This document shows positions 16,845 to 28,594 of a stretch of 64,000 nucleotides of DNA, in pieces (position 1 is the stretch's first letter; every line of letters begins with the position of its first letter). The stretch covers positions 478,906 through 542,905 of the forward strand of contig NZ_ML636798.1 in the NCBI RefSeq assembly GCF_006476065.1, given 5' to 3'. The notes beneath the pieces are model-generated. The model saw only the letters and a program-made list of their open reading frames with translations. It did no database searches and was not told where the DNA came from. The DNA is from Cognatiluteimonas lumbrici. Lineage in GTDB: Bacteria > Pseudomonadota > Gammaproteobacteria > Xanthomonadales > Xanthomonadaceae. The position numbers and the translations under genes are program-made.

Positions 16845-18136
16845 CAGGCGCGACTGGGTCGCCACGCCGGGCACGGCCCTGCGCGGCGACCTGGCGATCC
16901 CCGGCGACAAGTCGGTCTCCCACCGCGCGGTGATGCTGGCCGCGATCGCAGAGGGCGAGAGCCGGATCGACGGATTCCTGGAGGCCGCGGATACCCGCGC
17001 CACCGCCGCCATCTTCCGCCAGCTCGGCGTGGCCATCGAGATCCCGGAGGACGGCGTGCGCATCGTGCACGGCGTCGGCATGCACGGGCTGCACGCGGCC
17101 CGGGAGGCGCTGGACTGCGGCAACGCCGGCACCGCCATGAGACTGCTCGCCGGGCTGCTCGCGGCGCAGGCGTTCGACAGCGAACTGGTCGGCGACGCCT
17201 CGCTCGGCCGCCGCCCGATGCGTCGCGTGATCGAGCCGCTGCAGGCGATGGGCGCGCGCATCGACGCCAGCGACGGCCACGCGCCGCTGCGCATCCATGG
17301 CGGCCGGCCGTTGCAGGGCAGGGAGCACGCCTTGCCGGTGGCCAGCGCCCAGGTGAAGTCGGCGCTGCTGCTGGCAGGGCTGTGGGCGGACGGCGAGACC
17401 GTGGTGCGCGAGCCGCGGCCGACCCGCGACTACACCGAGCGCATGCTGGCGGCGTTCGGCGCCGAGGTGTCGCGCGCGCCGGGCCGGGCCGCGGTGCATG
17501 GCGGCCAGCGCCTCGTCGCCACCGACCTGCAGGTGCCGGCGGACTTCTCCTCGGCTGCGTTCTTCATCGTCGCCGCCAGCCTGGTCCCGGGATCGGAACT
17601 GCGCCTGCGCGAGGTGGGCGTGCACCCGCGCCGCACCGGGTTGCTCCGCGTGCTGCGCGCGATGGGCGCGGACCTGGAACTGGTGCCGTGCGCCGGTCCG
17701 GGACGCGCGGGCGAACCGCTCGCCGACATCGTCGTCCGCCATGCCCCGCTGCACGGCGTGGACGTCCCGCTGGACGTGGTGCCGGACATGATCGACGAGT
17801 TCCCGGTGCTGTGCATCGCGGCAGCGGCTGCCCGCGGCGCCACCCGGATCCGCGGCGCGGCCGAGTTGCGGGTGAAGGAATCCGACCGCATCGCGGCGAT
17901 GGCTTCCGGCCTGCGCACGCTGGGCATCGCGGTCGAGGAAACCCCTGACGGCGCGGTGGTACGCGGCGGCACGCTGCAGGGCGGCACGGTGCACAGCCAC
18001 GCCGACCACCGCATCGCCATGGCCTTCGCCGTGGCCGGGCAGGTCGCGCGCGCCCCCGTGCGCATCGGCGACGTCGGCAACGTCGCGACCTCGTTCCCGG
18101 GCTTCGAGGTGCTGGCGCGCGACGCCGGCTTCGGGC

Positions 18137-18153
<17 letters not shown>
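16837..18153 (+). CDS. aroA: 3-phosphoshikimate 1-carboxyvinyltransferase (EPSP synthase)
   Basis: This 438-residue shikimate-pathway enzyme joins phosphoenolpyruvate to shikimate 3-phosphate. The signature strings are present: [16 protein letters not shown] at the N-terminus, [13 protein letters not shown] (PEP site), [14 protein letters not shown], and [14 protein letters not shown] with [11 protein letters not shown] near the C-terminus. The ATG at 16837 overlaps serC by 8 nt, implying translational coupling. The 3' end overlaps the convergent TonB-like gene by 17 nt. E. coli's proline at the end of the GNAGTAMRP motif is leucine here; this is noted without a resistance claim. Confidence 0.96.
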
Positions 18154-20239
<2,086 letters not shown>

Positions 20240-20243
<4 letters not shown>

Positions 20244-20863
20244 AGGAGGGCCTGCACCGCGGTCACGAACTCCGGATCGGGGCGGGTGCCGATCTTCTCG
20301 GTGCGCGCGACGATGCGCCCCTCGGCATCGAGCAGGATCAGCGCGCTGGTGTGGTTGAACTCACCGTCGGAGAGCTGGCGGTAGCGCACGTCGAGCACGC
20401 CCGCGACGCTGCGCACGTCGCCCGGCGCCGGCGCGGCCAGCACCCAGCGCGGATCGACCCGGCGTTCCTCCGCCAGCGCGGCCAGGGCCTGCGGCGTGTC
20501 GCGTTCCGGATCCATGCTGATCAGCATCACACCCAGCCGTTCGCGCTGCGCCGGCGTGAGCGCGCGTTCCACCGCCTTGCCGCCCTCGATGATCAGCGGG
20601 CAGATGTAGCGGCAGGAGGCGTAGAACATGGACACCAGTTGCGGCTTGCCGCGCCGCGACTGCCACTGCAGCGTCCTGCCATGCTGGTCGGTCAGGCGCA
20701 GCGGCAACTGGTAGACCGAATCGCGCGGCAGTTCCGCCGCGCGCGTGGACACCGAGGACTCGACCCCGGGCATCGTGCCGGACTGCGCCAGCGCCGCGAA
20801 CGGCACGCAGGCCAGGGCCGCCGCCAGTGCCAGCGGCAGGGGACGGAAAGGCTTCACGTTCAC
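20240..20863 (-). CDS. SCO1/SenC/PrrC-type copper and redox protein
   Basis: This 207-residue exported thioredoxin-fold protein has an N-terminal signal peptide (LPLALAAALACVPFAALAQ). It carries the SCO copper site CXXXC (CRYIC) plus the distant histidine in GEFNHTSALI. SCO proteins deliver copper to cytochrome oxidase or, in denitrifiers, are linked to NirK and N2O reductase loci. The likely start is the GTG at 20863, overlapping the NirV stop (GTGA) with a GAGGAG site nine bases upstream; a second GTG two codons later is possible. Position at the end of the nirK-nirV operon suggests copper supply to NirK. Confidence 0.85.
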
Positions 20864-21651
20864 GGTTGCCGGCTCCTCGCGCAGCGGAATCCCATGCTGG
20901 TGGTGGTGTCGTTCGCGGCCAGCGAGGACAGCATCGCCACCCGCATGAGTACCGCGTAGTTGTCGCGGTCGTCGATGGACAACGCCCCGGCCCCGCAGAA
21001 CTTCGCCTTGCCGGGATCGCCCTGGTTGCGCGACTCGGGATCCATCAGCAGCGAGGAGAAGTCCTCGGTCCACTCCCAGACCAGGCCGTGGATGTCCTGC
21101 ACGCCGTAGGCATTGGGAGCCTGCAGGCCGGCGCGCGGCAGCACCTTGCGCGTCGGCTCGGAGTACCACGCGAGGATGCGCTCGCGCCAGGCCGGGTCGC
21201 GGCGTGCGTCGCGACGGGTTTCGTCGGCGGCGGCCACGTATTCCCACTCCGCCCACGTCGGCAGGCGCGCCCCTTGGGCCTCGCAATAGGCCTGCGCCGC
21301 GAACCAGCTCACGTTGACCACCGGCTGCCGGCCCTGCGCGTCGGATTCCAGCGCGGTCGCCTCCGGCCAGTGCTGCAGGTAGCGCCCGTCGGCGAGCACG
21401 CTCGCCACGCGGTCGCGGCGCCATTCCGGACGCGCCTGCACGAAGGCCAGGAACTCGGCGTTGGTCACCGGCCGGCGTTGCAGTTCGAACGGCGCGACCC
21501 GCAGCGTGTCCACGTCCTCGAAGTCGATCGCCGACTCGAAGCTGCCGCCGGGGACCTGCACCCAGCCATTGCCCGCCGCCGCGAACGCGGCGACGGGCAG
21601 GGCGACGAACAGGATGGCGAGGCTGCGGCGCATGGCGCGGGGCAGGGCCAT
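20860..21651 (-). CDS. nirV: NirV-like formylglycine-generating-enzyme-family protein
   Basis: This 263-residue protein has a signal peptide (AILFVALPVAAFAAA) and an SUMF1/FGE-sulfatase-type fold: WVQVPGGSFESAIDF, RRPVTNAEFLAFV, PVVNVSWFAAQAYCEAQGARLPTWAEWEY, GLVWEWTEDFSS and SMGFRCAR. NirV proteins accompany nirK in many denitrifiers and their biochemical role is not settled. The gene starts 6 nt after nirK and overlaps the SCO-like gene by 4 nt, so the three genes form one operon. The ATG at 21651 gives 13 residues before the hydrophobic core; ATG at the later MRRSLA is an alternative. Confidence 0.86.
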   Translation of the reverse strand: MALPRAMRRSLAILFVALPVAAFAAAGNGWVQVPGGSFESAIDFEDVDTLRVAPFELQRRPVTNAEFLAFVQARPEWRRDRVASVLADGRYLQHWPEATALESDAQGRQPVVNVSWFAAQAYCEAQGARLPTWAEWEYVAAADETRRDARRDPAWRERILAWYSEPTRKVLPRAGLQAPNAYGVQDIHGLVWEWTEDFSSLLMDPESRNQGDPGKAKFCGAGALSIDDRDNYAVLMRVAMLSSLAANDTTTSMGFRCARSRQP

Positions 21652-21657
21652 GGGGCG

Positions 21658-23181
21658 TCAGTGCGCCTCCATCCCGCCGGCGCCGATCGGCGGACCCTTG
21701 CGGGCGGCCGCGGCCTCTTCCTTGCTGATCGAGCCACCCGGGTTGCCCCAGCTGTTGAGCACGTAGGTCGAGATGTTGGCGACCTCGTCGTCGGTGAGCT
21801 GCGACATCGGCGGCATCACCGAGTTGTACTCGACGCCGTTGACCGTGACCGGGCCGGACAGGCCGTGCAGGATCACCTGCGGCAGGCGCTTGGGATCGGC
21901 CGCGATCCAGTCGGAGCCGGCGAGCGGCGGGAACACGCCCTCGAGGCCCTGGCCGTTGGCCTGGTGGCAGGTCGAGCAGGTGCCCGCGAACAGCGCCTCG
22001 CCGGCCTTGACCTGGTCCTCGACCGTGAGTTCGCCGGTCTGCGCCGCCTCCGCCGCCTGGCCGACCGCGGCCAGGTTGGGTGCGGCCTGGTCGCCGATGT
22101 ACATCGCGTCCACTTCCTTGCCCGAGTAGATCTCGGGGCGCTCCGGGCCCTCGGCCTTGAGGATCGCCAGCGCGCCCTTGTTGAAGGCGCGGAAGATCGA
22201 GTGGTCGACCATCACGTAGCTGCCCGGGACCTCCAGGTGGAAGTCCATGATCGCGGCGCCGCCCGCCGGGATCAGCGTGGTCTGCACGTTCTCGTTGTAG
22301 CGCGTGCCGCCCTCGAACCAGACCTTGTCGAAGATCTCGCCGATGACGTGGAAGCTCGACACCAGGTTGGGGCCGCCGTTGCCCACGTACAGGCGCACGT
22401 TCTCGCCGGTGTTGGCCTTGAGCGCGTTGTCGCCGGTGAGCGCGCCCTCCATGCCGTTGAACAGGACGTAGGTGGGGTTCTCGTCCACGCCCTTCTGCAT
22501 GTCGAAGTCCTGGTGGCCCTTCTCGCGGTACTTGCCGGTGGTGTAGAAGTCGCCCTGCATCACGTAGTACTCGCGGTCCACCGGCGGCATCCCCTCCGGC
22601 GGCTCGACCAGGATCAGGCCGTACATGCCGTTGGCGATGTGCATGCCCACCGGCGCGGTCGCGCAGTGGTAGACGTACAGGCCGGCATTGAGCGCCTTGA
22701 AGGTGAAGCGGCTGACGTGGCCGGGCGCGGTGAACGTCGACGAGGCGCCGCCGCCCGGGCCGGTGACGCCGTGCAGGTCGATGTTGTGGGGCATCTTGCT
22801 GTCGGGCATGTTGCGCAGGTGGAACTGCACGGTGTCGCCCTGGCGCACGCGGATGAAGCTGCCCGGCACGGTCCCGCCGAAGGTCCAGAAGGTGTAGGTG
22901 ACGCCGGGCGAGATCTCCATGTCCTTCTCGATCACGTCGAGCGTGACCACGACCTTGGCCGGGTAGTCGCGGTTGACCGGCGGCGGCACGTTCGGCGGCG
23001 ACGTCAGCACCGCCTCGATCGGCTCGCCCTGCGGCGGGCCGAAGTCGCCCTTGAGGGAACCGCCTGAACCTTGCGCGGCGGTGGCCGCGGGCTGGTCGGC
23101 GTTGCCGTCGCCACGGCAGCCTGCGAGCGCCAGCGTGGCCAGGGCCACGGCGACCAGGGCATGTCGGAGGGTCGGTTTCAT
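21658..23181 (-). CDS. nirK: Copper-containing nitrite reductase fused to a C-terminal cytochrome c domain
   Basis: This 507-residue enzyme reduces nitrite to NO. A lipoprotein-type signal is present (LALAGC, Cys22). Two cupredoxin domains follow with Cu ligands visible: the two His in PHNIDLHG, His-Cys in [18 protein letters not shown] with its His and Met, and the type 2 His in [11 protein letters not shown]. From about residue 394 a class I cytochrome c is fused, with CSTCH (Cys402, Cys405, His406) and a likely Met ligand in VMPPM. The tether lets an electron donor dock intramolecularly. It leads the operon nirK-nirV-SCO and is preceded by an FNR/Dnr-type box. Confidence 0.95.
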   Translation of the reverse strand: MKPTLRHALVAVALATLALAGCRGDGNADQPAATAAQGSGGSLKGDFGPPQGEPIEAVLTSPPNVPPPVNRDYPAKVVVTLDVIEKDMEISPGVTYTFWTFGGTVPGSFIRVRQGDTVQFHLRNMPDSKMPHNIDLHGVTGPGGGASSTFTAPGHVSRFTFKALNAGLYVYHCATAPVGMHIANGMYGLILVEPPEGMPPVDREYYVMQGDFYTTGKYREKGHQDFDMQKGVDENPTYVLFNGMEGALTGDNALKANTGENVRLYVGNGGPNLVSSFHVIGEIFDKVWFEGGTRYNENVQTTLIPAGGAAIMDFHLEVPGSYVMVDHSIFRAFNKGALAILKAEGPERPEIYSGKEVDAMYIGDQAAPNLAAVGQAAEAAQTGELTVEDQVKAGEALFAGTCSTCHQANGQGLEGVFPPLAGSDWIAADPKRLPQVILHGLSGPVTVNGVEYNSVMPPMSQLTDDEVANISTYVLNSWGNPGGSISKEEAAAARKGPPIGAGGMEAH

Positions 23182-23256
23182 CGTTGCTCCCTTTCCTGGG
23201 GTGTTGGGTCCACGGGACCGTTGCGCGAAGCTTGGGCCATCCGCGGGCGTATGGAA

Positions 23257-23270
23257 CTGACGTGGGTCAA
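23257..23270 (-). promoter_or_regulatory. FNR/Anr/Dnr-type box upstream of nirK
   Basis: Read toward nirK the site is TTGACCCACGTCAG, a near match to the TTGAC-N4-GTCAA form of the CRP/FNR family box. It lies 76 nt upstream of the nirK start, allowing activation from about -41.5 with a leader of roughly 40 nt. fabA begins 95 nt away on the other side of the same 184-nt spacer and may also be affected. A CATAAT hexamer at 23335-23340 could be a fabA -10 element, but that is weak. Confidence 0.65.
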
Positions 23271-23365
23271 TCCCGCGCCATTCACTATGCGTTAATCCGG
23301 CGTGTCTTGCAGGTCAAGAGGTTGGCGCGACTGGCATAATCGGGTTTTCCCCACGCTTCGAAGTA

Positions 23366-23881
23366 ATGACCCGACCGTCCTCGCTCGACCGCGAGCAACT
23401 GCTCGCCTGCGCCCGGGGCGAACTGTTCGGCCCCGGCAACGCGCGCCTCCCCGCGCCGCCGATGCTGATGTTCGACCGGATCACGGAAATCTCCACCGAG
23501 GGCGGCCGCCACGGCAAGGGCGTGATCCGGGCGGAGCTCGACATCCGCCCCGACCTCTGGTTCTTCGCTTGCCATTTCGAGGGCGACCCGGTGATGCCGG
23601 GCTGCCTGGGGGTGGACGCCATGTGGCAGCTCGCCGGGTTCTACCTGCCGTGGCTGGGCGAGCCGGGCCGTGGCCGCGCGCTCGGCGTGGGCGAGGTCAA
23701 GTTCACCGGGCAGGTGCTGCCCGAGGCGCGCCTGGTGGCGTACGAGATCGACATCAAGCGGGTCGTTCGCGGCAGGCTGAAGATGGTGATCGCCGACGGC
23801 CGCACCCTGGTGGACGGCAAGGAGATCTACACCGCCGAGAACCTGCGCGTCGGCCTGTTCGGTTCGACGGAGGGGTTCTGA
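23366..23881 (+). CDS. fabA: 3-hydroxydecanoyl-ACP dehydratase/isomerase
   Basis: This 171-residue hot-dog-fold enzyme dehydrates 3-hydroxydecanoyl-ACP and isomerises trans-2 to cis-3-decenoyl-ACP, the oxygen-independent entry to unsaturated fatty acids. Catalytic His70 is in [15 protein letters not shown] and Asp84 in LGVDAMWQ, the same spacing as in E. coli. The start is the ATG at 23366. The TGA overlaps the fabB ATG by one base, the classic fabA-fabB pair. It is divergent from nirK. Confidence 0.97.
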   Translation: MTRPSSLDREQLLACARGELFGPGNARLPAPPMLMFDRITEISTEGGRHGKGVIRAELDIRPDLWFFACHFEGDPVMPGCLGVDAMWQLAGFYLPWLGEPGRGRALGVGEVKFTGQVLPEARLVAYEIDIKRVVRGRLKMVIADGRTLVDGKEIYTAENLRVGLFGSTEGF

Positions 23882-25107
23882 TGGGCATCGCGCGCGGCCA
23901 GCGCCGGGTGGTGGTCACCGGCATGGGCATCGTGTCTCCGCTGGGCAACGATTTCGACACGGTCTCCGACGCACTGAGGCAATCGCGCCCGGGGATCCGC
24001 TTCGTGCCGGAATATGCCGAACTCGGCCTGCGCAGCCAGGTCGCCGGCGTTCCGGACATCGACCTGGACGCGGCCATCGACCGCAAGCTGCGCCGTTTCA
24101 TGGGCGATGCGGCGGCCTACGCCTACGTGTCCATGCGCGACGCGATCGCCGATGCCGGCCTGTCCGAGGCCGAGGTGCGCGACCCGCGCACCGGCGTGAT
24201 CGCCGGTTCCGGCGGCGGCTCGGCGGAGTGGCAGATCGCCACCGGCGACCTGCTGCGCGAGAAGGGCGTGCGCCGCGTCGGTCCGTACATGGTGCCGCGC
24301 ACGATGTGCTCGACGGTCTCGGCCTCGCTGGCCACCGCCTTCGGCATTCGCGGCGTCAGCTACTCGCTGTCCGCCGCCTGCGCCACGTCCGCGCATTGCA
24401 TCGGCGCCGCCGCCGACATGATCCGGCACGGCATCCAGGACGTGGTGTTCGCCGGTGGTGGCGAGGAACTGCACTGGGGCATGACCGCCCAGTTCGACGC
24501 GATGGGCGCGCTGTCCACGCACCACAACGACTCGCCGGGGACCGCGTCGCGGCCCTACGACGTGGACCGCGACGGCTTCGTCATCGCCGGCGGCGGCGGC
24601 ATGCTGGTCCTCGAAGACCTCGAACGCGCGAAGGCGCGCGGCGCGCGCATCCATGCCGAACTGGTCGGTTACGGCGTGACCTCCGACGGCGTGGACATGG
24701 TGGCGCCGTCGGGCGAGGGCGCGGTGCGTTGCATGCGGATGGCGCTGCAGAGCGTGGACACGCCGGTGGACTACCTCAACACGCACGGCACCTCGACCCC
24801 GCTGGGCGACATCGTCGAACTGCAGGCGGTGCGCGAGGCCTTCGGCGACGCGGTCCCGCCGCTGTCGTCGACCAAGGCGCTGACCGGGCACTCGCTCGGC
24901 GCGGCCAGCGTGCACGAAGCGATCTACAGCCTGCTGATGCTGCGCGACGGCTTCATGGCCGGCTCGTACAACATCCTGTCGCTGGATCCGAAGGCCGAGG
25001 GCTACCCGATCCTGCGCCACGCGCAGGAGGCCGACCTGGCCACGGTGATGTCCAACAGCTTCGGCTTCGGCGGCACCAACGGCAGCCTGGTGTTCCGCAA
25101 GGCCTGA
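23881..25107 (+). CDS. fabB: 3-oxoacyl-ACP synthase I
   Basis: This 408-residue thiolase-fold condensing enzyme elongates cis-3-decenoyl-ACP made by FabA. The triad is Cys167 in [12 protein letters not shown] plus the histidines in [11 protein letters not shown] and [13 protein letters not shown]. The N-terminus [15 protein letters not shown] is standard. The ATG at 23881 shares its A with the fabA stop; the frame opens further upstream but overlaps fabA and should be ignored. The gene ends in a hairpin shared with the convergent cysteine-synthase-like gene. Confidence 0.96.
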   Translation: MGIARGQRRVVVTGMGIVSPLGNDFDTVSDALRQSRPGIRFVPEYAELGLRSQVAGVPDIDLDAAIDRKLRRFMGDAAAYAYVSMRDAIADAGLSEAEVRDPRTGVIAGSGGGSAEWQIATGDLLREKGVRRVGPYMVPRTMCSTVSASLATAFGIRGVSYSLSAACATSAHCIGAAADMIRHGIQDVVFAGGGEELHWGMTAQFDAMGALSTHHNDSPGTASRPYDVDRDGFVIAGGGGMLVLEDLERAKARGARIHAELVGYGVTSDGVDMVAPSGEGAVRCMRMALQSVDTPVDYLNTHGTSTPLGDIVELQAVREAFGDAVPPLSSTKALTGHSLGAASVHEAIYSLLMLRDGFMAGSYNILSLDPKAEGYPILRHAQEADLATVMSNSFGFGGTNGSLVFRKA

Positions 25108-25125
25108 CGCGCGCGCCGCGTCAGG
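25103..25125. terminator. Bidirectional terminator-like hairpin between fabB and the cysteine-synthase-like gene
   Basis: A perfect 9-bp inverted repeat, CCTGACGCG...CGCGTCAGG with a 5-nt loop, contains the TGA stops of both convergent genes. There is no clear T-run on either side, so a factor-independent role is uncertain. Confidence 0.5.
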
Positions 25126-26242
25126 CGGTGGTGCTGGCGCGCAGGCGCGCCAGCTCGGGCGCCGGGTCCAGCCCGCGCCCTTCGAGCCAGGTGCGGTCGA
25201 ACAGCGTTTCTTCGTAGCGCTCGCCGCGGTCGCAGAGCAGGGTGACGATCGCGCCGCGCTTGCCCCAGGTGCGCAAGCGCCCCGCGAGCTGCAGGCAGGC
25301 AACGAAATTGGTGCCCGAGGAACCGCCGTAGCGCCGCCCCAGCAGCTCCTCGAGCAGCCAGGCGGCGGCGATGGACTGCACGTCCGGCACCTCGACCACG
25401 TCGTCCACGACCTCGAACAGGAAGCCCGGCTCCACGCAGGGGCGGCCGATGCCCTCGATCACCGTCGGCTGCAGCGCGCGCGCGTTGCGGTTGCCGCTGC
25501 GCCAGCCCAGCGCGAAGCCGGCGCCCTGCGGCTCGGCGACGCATAGCTGGGTGTGCAGGCCGCGGTAGCGCAGGTACCGCCCGATCGTCGCCGAGGTCCC
25601 GCCGGTGCCGGCGCCGCACACGATCCACGCCGGTTCCGGATGCTGCTCGTGCTCCAGCTGTCCGATGATGGACTCGGCGATGTTGTTGTTGCCGCGCCAG
25701 TCGGTGGCGCGCTCGGCGAGCCCGAACTGGTCCAGGTGGCAGGCGCCGCGCGAGGCATGCCACTGCGCCCGCGCCTGCACCTCGCCAGGGTCCTCGACCA
25801 GGTCGCAGCGGCCGCCGAGGGCTTCCACCGCCTCGACCTTGCGCGGCGCCGTGCAGGCCGGCATCACCGCGGTGAAGGGGATGCCGAGCAGGCGCGCGAA
25901 CCAGGCCTCCGAGATCGCGGTGCTGCCCGAGGAGGCGTCCACCACCGGCTGGCCCGGTCGCAGGCGGCCGTTGCACAGGGCGTACAGGAACAGCGAACGC
26001 GCGAGCCGGTGCTTGAGGCTGCCGCTCGGGTGCGCAGCCTCGTCCTTGAAGTAGAAGTCGATGCCCGGGAACGCCGGCAGCTGCAGGTGCAGCAGGTGGG
26101 TGTCCGCCGAGCGCCGCGCCTCGCGGCGCAGGACCTCCAGCGCTTCCTCGGTCCAGACGCGCGGTTCGCGCGGCCGCCCGGCGCCGTCAGCGGGCGTCTG
26201 CGAGAGCGCGGACACGGGTCGTGAGATGTTCGAAGTAGCCAT
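25121..26242 (-). CDS. PLP-dependent cysteine synthase-fold enzyme (Cds1-like cysteine desulfhydrase candidate)
   Basis: This 373-residue fold-type II PLP enzyme has its Schiff-base lysine at Lys77 in PSGSLKHRLARSL, the DASSGSTAIS substrate loop and the phosphate-binding GAGTGGTSATIG. It resembles the PLP-dependent cysteine synthase family that includes mycobacterial Cds1, an L-cysteine desulfhydrase making H2S, pyruvate and ammonia. A synthase role cannot be excluded. The ATG at 26242 overlaps the PLP decarboxylase gene by 56 nt; a GTG at 26215 would reduce this. It is the last gene of a run that begins with norB. The 3' end meets fabB at a shared hairpin. Confidence 0.8.
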   Translation of the reverse strand: MATSNISRPVSALSQTPADGAGRPREPRVWTEEALEVLRREARRSADTHLLHLQLPAFPGIDFYFKDEAAHPSGSLKHRLARSLFLYALCNGRLRPGQPVVDASSGSTAISEAWFARLLGIPFTAVMPACTAPRKVEAVEALGGRCDLVEDPGEVQARAQWHASRGACHLDQFGLAERATDWRGNNNIAESIIGQLEHEQHPEPAWIVCGAGTGGTSATIGRYLRYRGLHTQLCVAEPQGAGFALGWRSGNRNARALQPTVIEGIGRPCVEPGFLFEVVDDVVEVPDVQSIAAAWLLEELLGRRYGGSSGTNFVACLQLAGRLRTWGKRGAIVTLLCDRGERYEETLFDRTWLEGRGLDPAPELARLRASTTA

Positions 26243-28082
26243 GGATGTAGCTGATCCCGTTCTCGTGGTCGATCAGATAGGGGTTCATCAGCGTGTGGCG
26301 CAGGATCACCAGGCAGGCGTCCCCTTCGCCTGCAGGCGGATCGAGTCCGAGCCGGTCCACGATCCTTTTCCTGTCTTCGTGGTCCAGGCCATCCAGGTGC
26401 AGGGTGGTGACCGAACCGAAGTACTCCCGGACCTGCAGCGGCTGGCTCGGATCGCTGTTCAGGCCTCGATGGAGTTCACGCACGAAGGCGCTGGCAACGG
26501 CCAGTTCCCGGTTCCCGGCCGGGTTGAGGGCGAGGCAGACCAGGTTGCTGTCGGGGGCGAAGGGGACGGTCGCCCGGCAGATGTCCGATACCGCCCCGGA
26601 AAACCGTTCCGCGGCGGCGTGGAAGGCCTCGGCGGCGCGGATCGAGTGCGCCTGCAGCCGGCCCAGGCCGGCGTGGTCGAGCGGTAGCACCCGGTGGGTC
26701 ACGAAGGCGGCCGCGGCCGCGGCCCCCGGCTTCGAGCCCTCGATGGTGTAGCGGCCCAGGCTGCGGTAGTGGCGCAGGTAGTCCGCCGGGCCTTCGGAAT
26801 GGAACACGTAGTCGGCACCCTCGGCCAGCAGTGGCATGGCGCGGTGGTCGCGGCACACGAACGCGCCGGCGCCGTAGGGCAGGTAGCCGAGCTTGTGCGG
26901 GTCCACGGTGATCGAGTCGCAGCGGGACAGCGCAGCGAAGGCCGCGTGCACGCCAGGGGACGGGAAGGCCTGGAAGCCGGCCGCCACCTCGTCGCGGCTG
27001 CGCAGGTTGCCGTCGGGATCGCGGAACAGGCTGGCGAGGTAGCCGCCCCAGGCGGCATCCACGTGCACCGCCGTGCCCAGGCCGCGCCCGGCCGCGGCGT
27101 CGCGGGCGTCGCAGATGCGGTCGAGCGGATCGATGCTGCCGTACTCGGTGGTGCCGAGTACGCCCACCACCATCAGCACCGGTTGCCGGCGGCGGGCGCA
27201 GTCGTCGAGCATCTCCGCCAGCGCAGCGGCGTCCATGCGCATGTCGTGCTGCGGCACCGCGCGCAGTTGCGCGCGCCCGAGCCCGAGCAGCTTCATGCCC
27301 TTGCTCCACGAGTAGTGCGCGGTTGCGGGGGCCAGCACCACCGGCACCTGCAACTCCGGATGCGCCTGCAGGAACCCGGCCAGGCCGAGCTGCTCGAGCC
27401 GCTGCGCCTGCACGCGCTGCTGCCAGTGCCGGCGCGCCTCCGGCTCCAGGCCCGCGAGCCAGTCCTGCCAGTCCTGCAGCAGGACGATGCCTGCGGCCGG
27501 CGCCAGGTTGAAGGCGGCGTGGTCGTCGTCCGGGAGCGCGAGCCCGGGCACCCGCGCCGCGCGCAGCGCCACCGGGAACGCCTTCAGCGCCAGCGCCAGG
27601 CGCAGCGCCTGCAGGTTCGCCGAGGTGCCGCCGGAGGCCAGGTGCCCGAAGGCGCAGTCCGGTCGCGACGGGTCGTGGCGGTAGCCGAACATGCGTGCGA
27701 GCTGGAGGCCGACCTGGACCTCCATGTCCGCCGTCACCGGCGCGGCGTCCTCGCTCACGTTGTTCGGGTTGTACGGAAGCGTGAGGATCTGCGCCGCCAG
27801 CCCCGGCAGCAGCAGGTCGGAGACCATGTGCCCGATGTAGCGGGGGCTGTGGAAGGGCACCGAGCGCTTCAGCGCCGCCGAAAGCTGGTGCAGCTCGCGG
27901 CGCATGCGCGCCTCCATCCGCTGGTAGCCGGCACGCTGGGCGGCGCTGGTCGGGATCGGCGGCGGGTCCTCGGGATGGAAATTGCGGCGCCAGTAGACGT
28001 GGTCGCGCAGGAACTCCACCACCAGCTTCTCGAGCAGGGTGTCGTTCTCCCCGTACGGCCCCAGGAAGCAGGCCTCGGTCAT
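26187..28082 (-). CDS. PLP-dependent amino-acid decarboxylase (group II, glutamate/tyrosine decarboxylase-like)
   Basis: This protein of about 631 residues has the group II decarboxylase fold: LASGGTSANLQALRLAL (PLP phosphate site), VHVDAAWGGYLASLF (pyridine Asp), and the Schiff-base lysine in ITVDPHKLGYLPYGAG. Substrate could be glutamate, an aromatic amino acid or cysteine sulfinate; sequence alone does not decide. I chose the ATG at 28082 (MTEACFLGPYGEND), with AGGA ten bases upstream. Longer in-frame starts exist at 28106, 28133 and 28178. The gene lies close behind sirB2 and overlaps the next PLP gene, so it appears transcribed with the norB-nnrS group. Confidence 0.85.
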   Translation of the reverse strand: MTEACFLGPYGENDTLLEKLVVEFLRDHVYWRRNFHPEDPPPIPTSAAQRAGYQRMEARMRRELHQLSAALKRSVPFHSPRYIGHMVSDLLLPGLAAQILTLPYNPNNVSEDAAPVTADMEVQVGLQLARMFGYRHDPSRPDCAFGHLASGGTSANLQALRLALALKAFPVALRAARVPGLALPDDDHAAFNLAPAAGIVLLQDWQDWLAGLEPEARRHWQQRVQAQRLEQLGLAGFLQAHPELQVPVVLAPATAHYSWSKGMKLLGLGRAQLRAVPQHDMRMDAAALAEMLDDCARRRQPVLMVVGVLGTTEYGSIDPLDRICDARDAAAGRGLGTAVHVDAAWGGYLASLFRDPDGNLRSRDEVAAGFQAFPSPGVHAAFAALSRCDSITVDPHKLGYLPYGAGAFVCRDHRAMPLLAEGADYVFHSEGPADYLRHYRSLGRYTIEGSKPGAAAAAAFVTHRVLPLDHAGLGRLQAHSIRAAEAFHAAAERFSGAVSDICRATVPFAPDSNLVCLALNPAGNRELAVASAFVRELHRGLNSDPSQPLQVREYFGSVTTLHLDGLDHEDRKRIVDRLGLDPPAGEGDACLVILRHTLMNPYLIDHENGISYIHGYFEHLTTRVRALADAR

Positions 28083-28188
28083 CCCCGGCTCGTCCTGGTG
28101 ATGCATGTCGTCGTCGCGCGCAGGCAGGTCCATGCGCGCATGCTGCGGCCGCGGGCCGGCGCCGGCCCTGACCTGCATCAAGCGCCGG

Positions 28189-28590
28189 TCAGGCCAGGTA
28201 GGGCAGCAGCCAGCCCCAGGGATGGTGCATGCGCGCGATGCCGACCACCGCCAGGAACGCGAGCAGGGCGAGCAGGTAGAACAGCGCCTTGCGGCCGCGC
28301 GTGCGCCCGCGCTTCAGCGCGAACACGCCGAGCACGATGTAGACCACGACCAGCACCAGCTTCACCGTCAGCCAGCCGTTGGCGAACATCGCCCCCGGCA
28401 GGATGGTCAGCAGCATCAGCGCCGCGGTCAGCAGCACGGTGTCGATGGCGTAGCTCAGGTAGCGCACCGGAGCCCACAGCGGCCAGCGCATGCCCAGCAG
28501 CACGCCGAGCCCGCGCAGCGCGAACAGGCTGCCGCTCAACGCGACCGCCAGGATGTGCGCGGACTTGATCTGCGGGTAGAACTCGAGCAT
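28189..28590 (-). CDS. SirB2 family integral membrane protein
   Basis: This 133-residue protein has four predicted membrane helices and the SirB2 pattern: an opening YPQIKSAHILAVALSGSLFALRG, the RYLSYAIDTVLLTAALML stretch, and a charged KRGRTRGRK loop before the last helix. The family was named from an invasion-gene regulator locus, but its biochemical role is unknown. In denitrifiers it often sits beside nor/nnrS genes, as here, with only 4 nt between it and nnrS. No soluble domain is present. Confidence 0.82.
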   Translation of the reverse strand: MLEFYPQIKSAHILAVALSGSLFALRGLGVLLGMRWPLWAPVRYLSYAIDTVLLTAALMLLTILPGAMFANGWLTVKLVLVVVYIVLGVFALKRGRTRGRKALFYLLALLAFLAVVGIARMHHPWGWLLPYLA

Positions 28591-28594
28591 CGGC

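Noticed and set aside
23302-23880. N-terminal extension of fabB
   Set aside because: This stretch is an alternate frame of fabA. The fabB ATG at 23881 gives the canonical [15 protein letters not shown] start.
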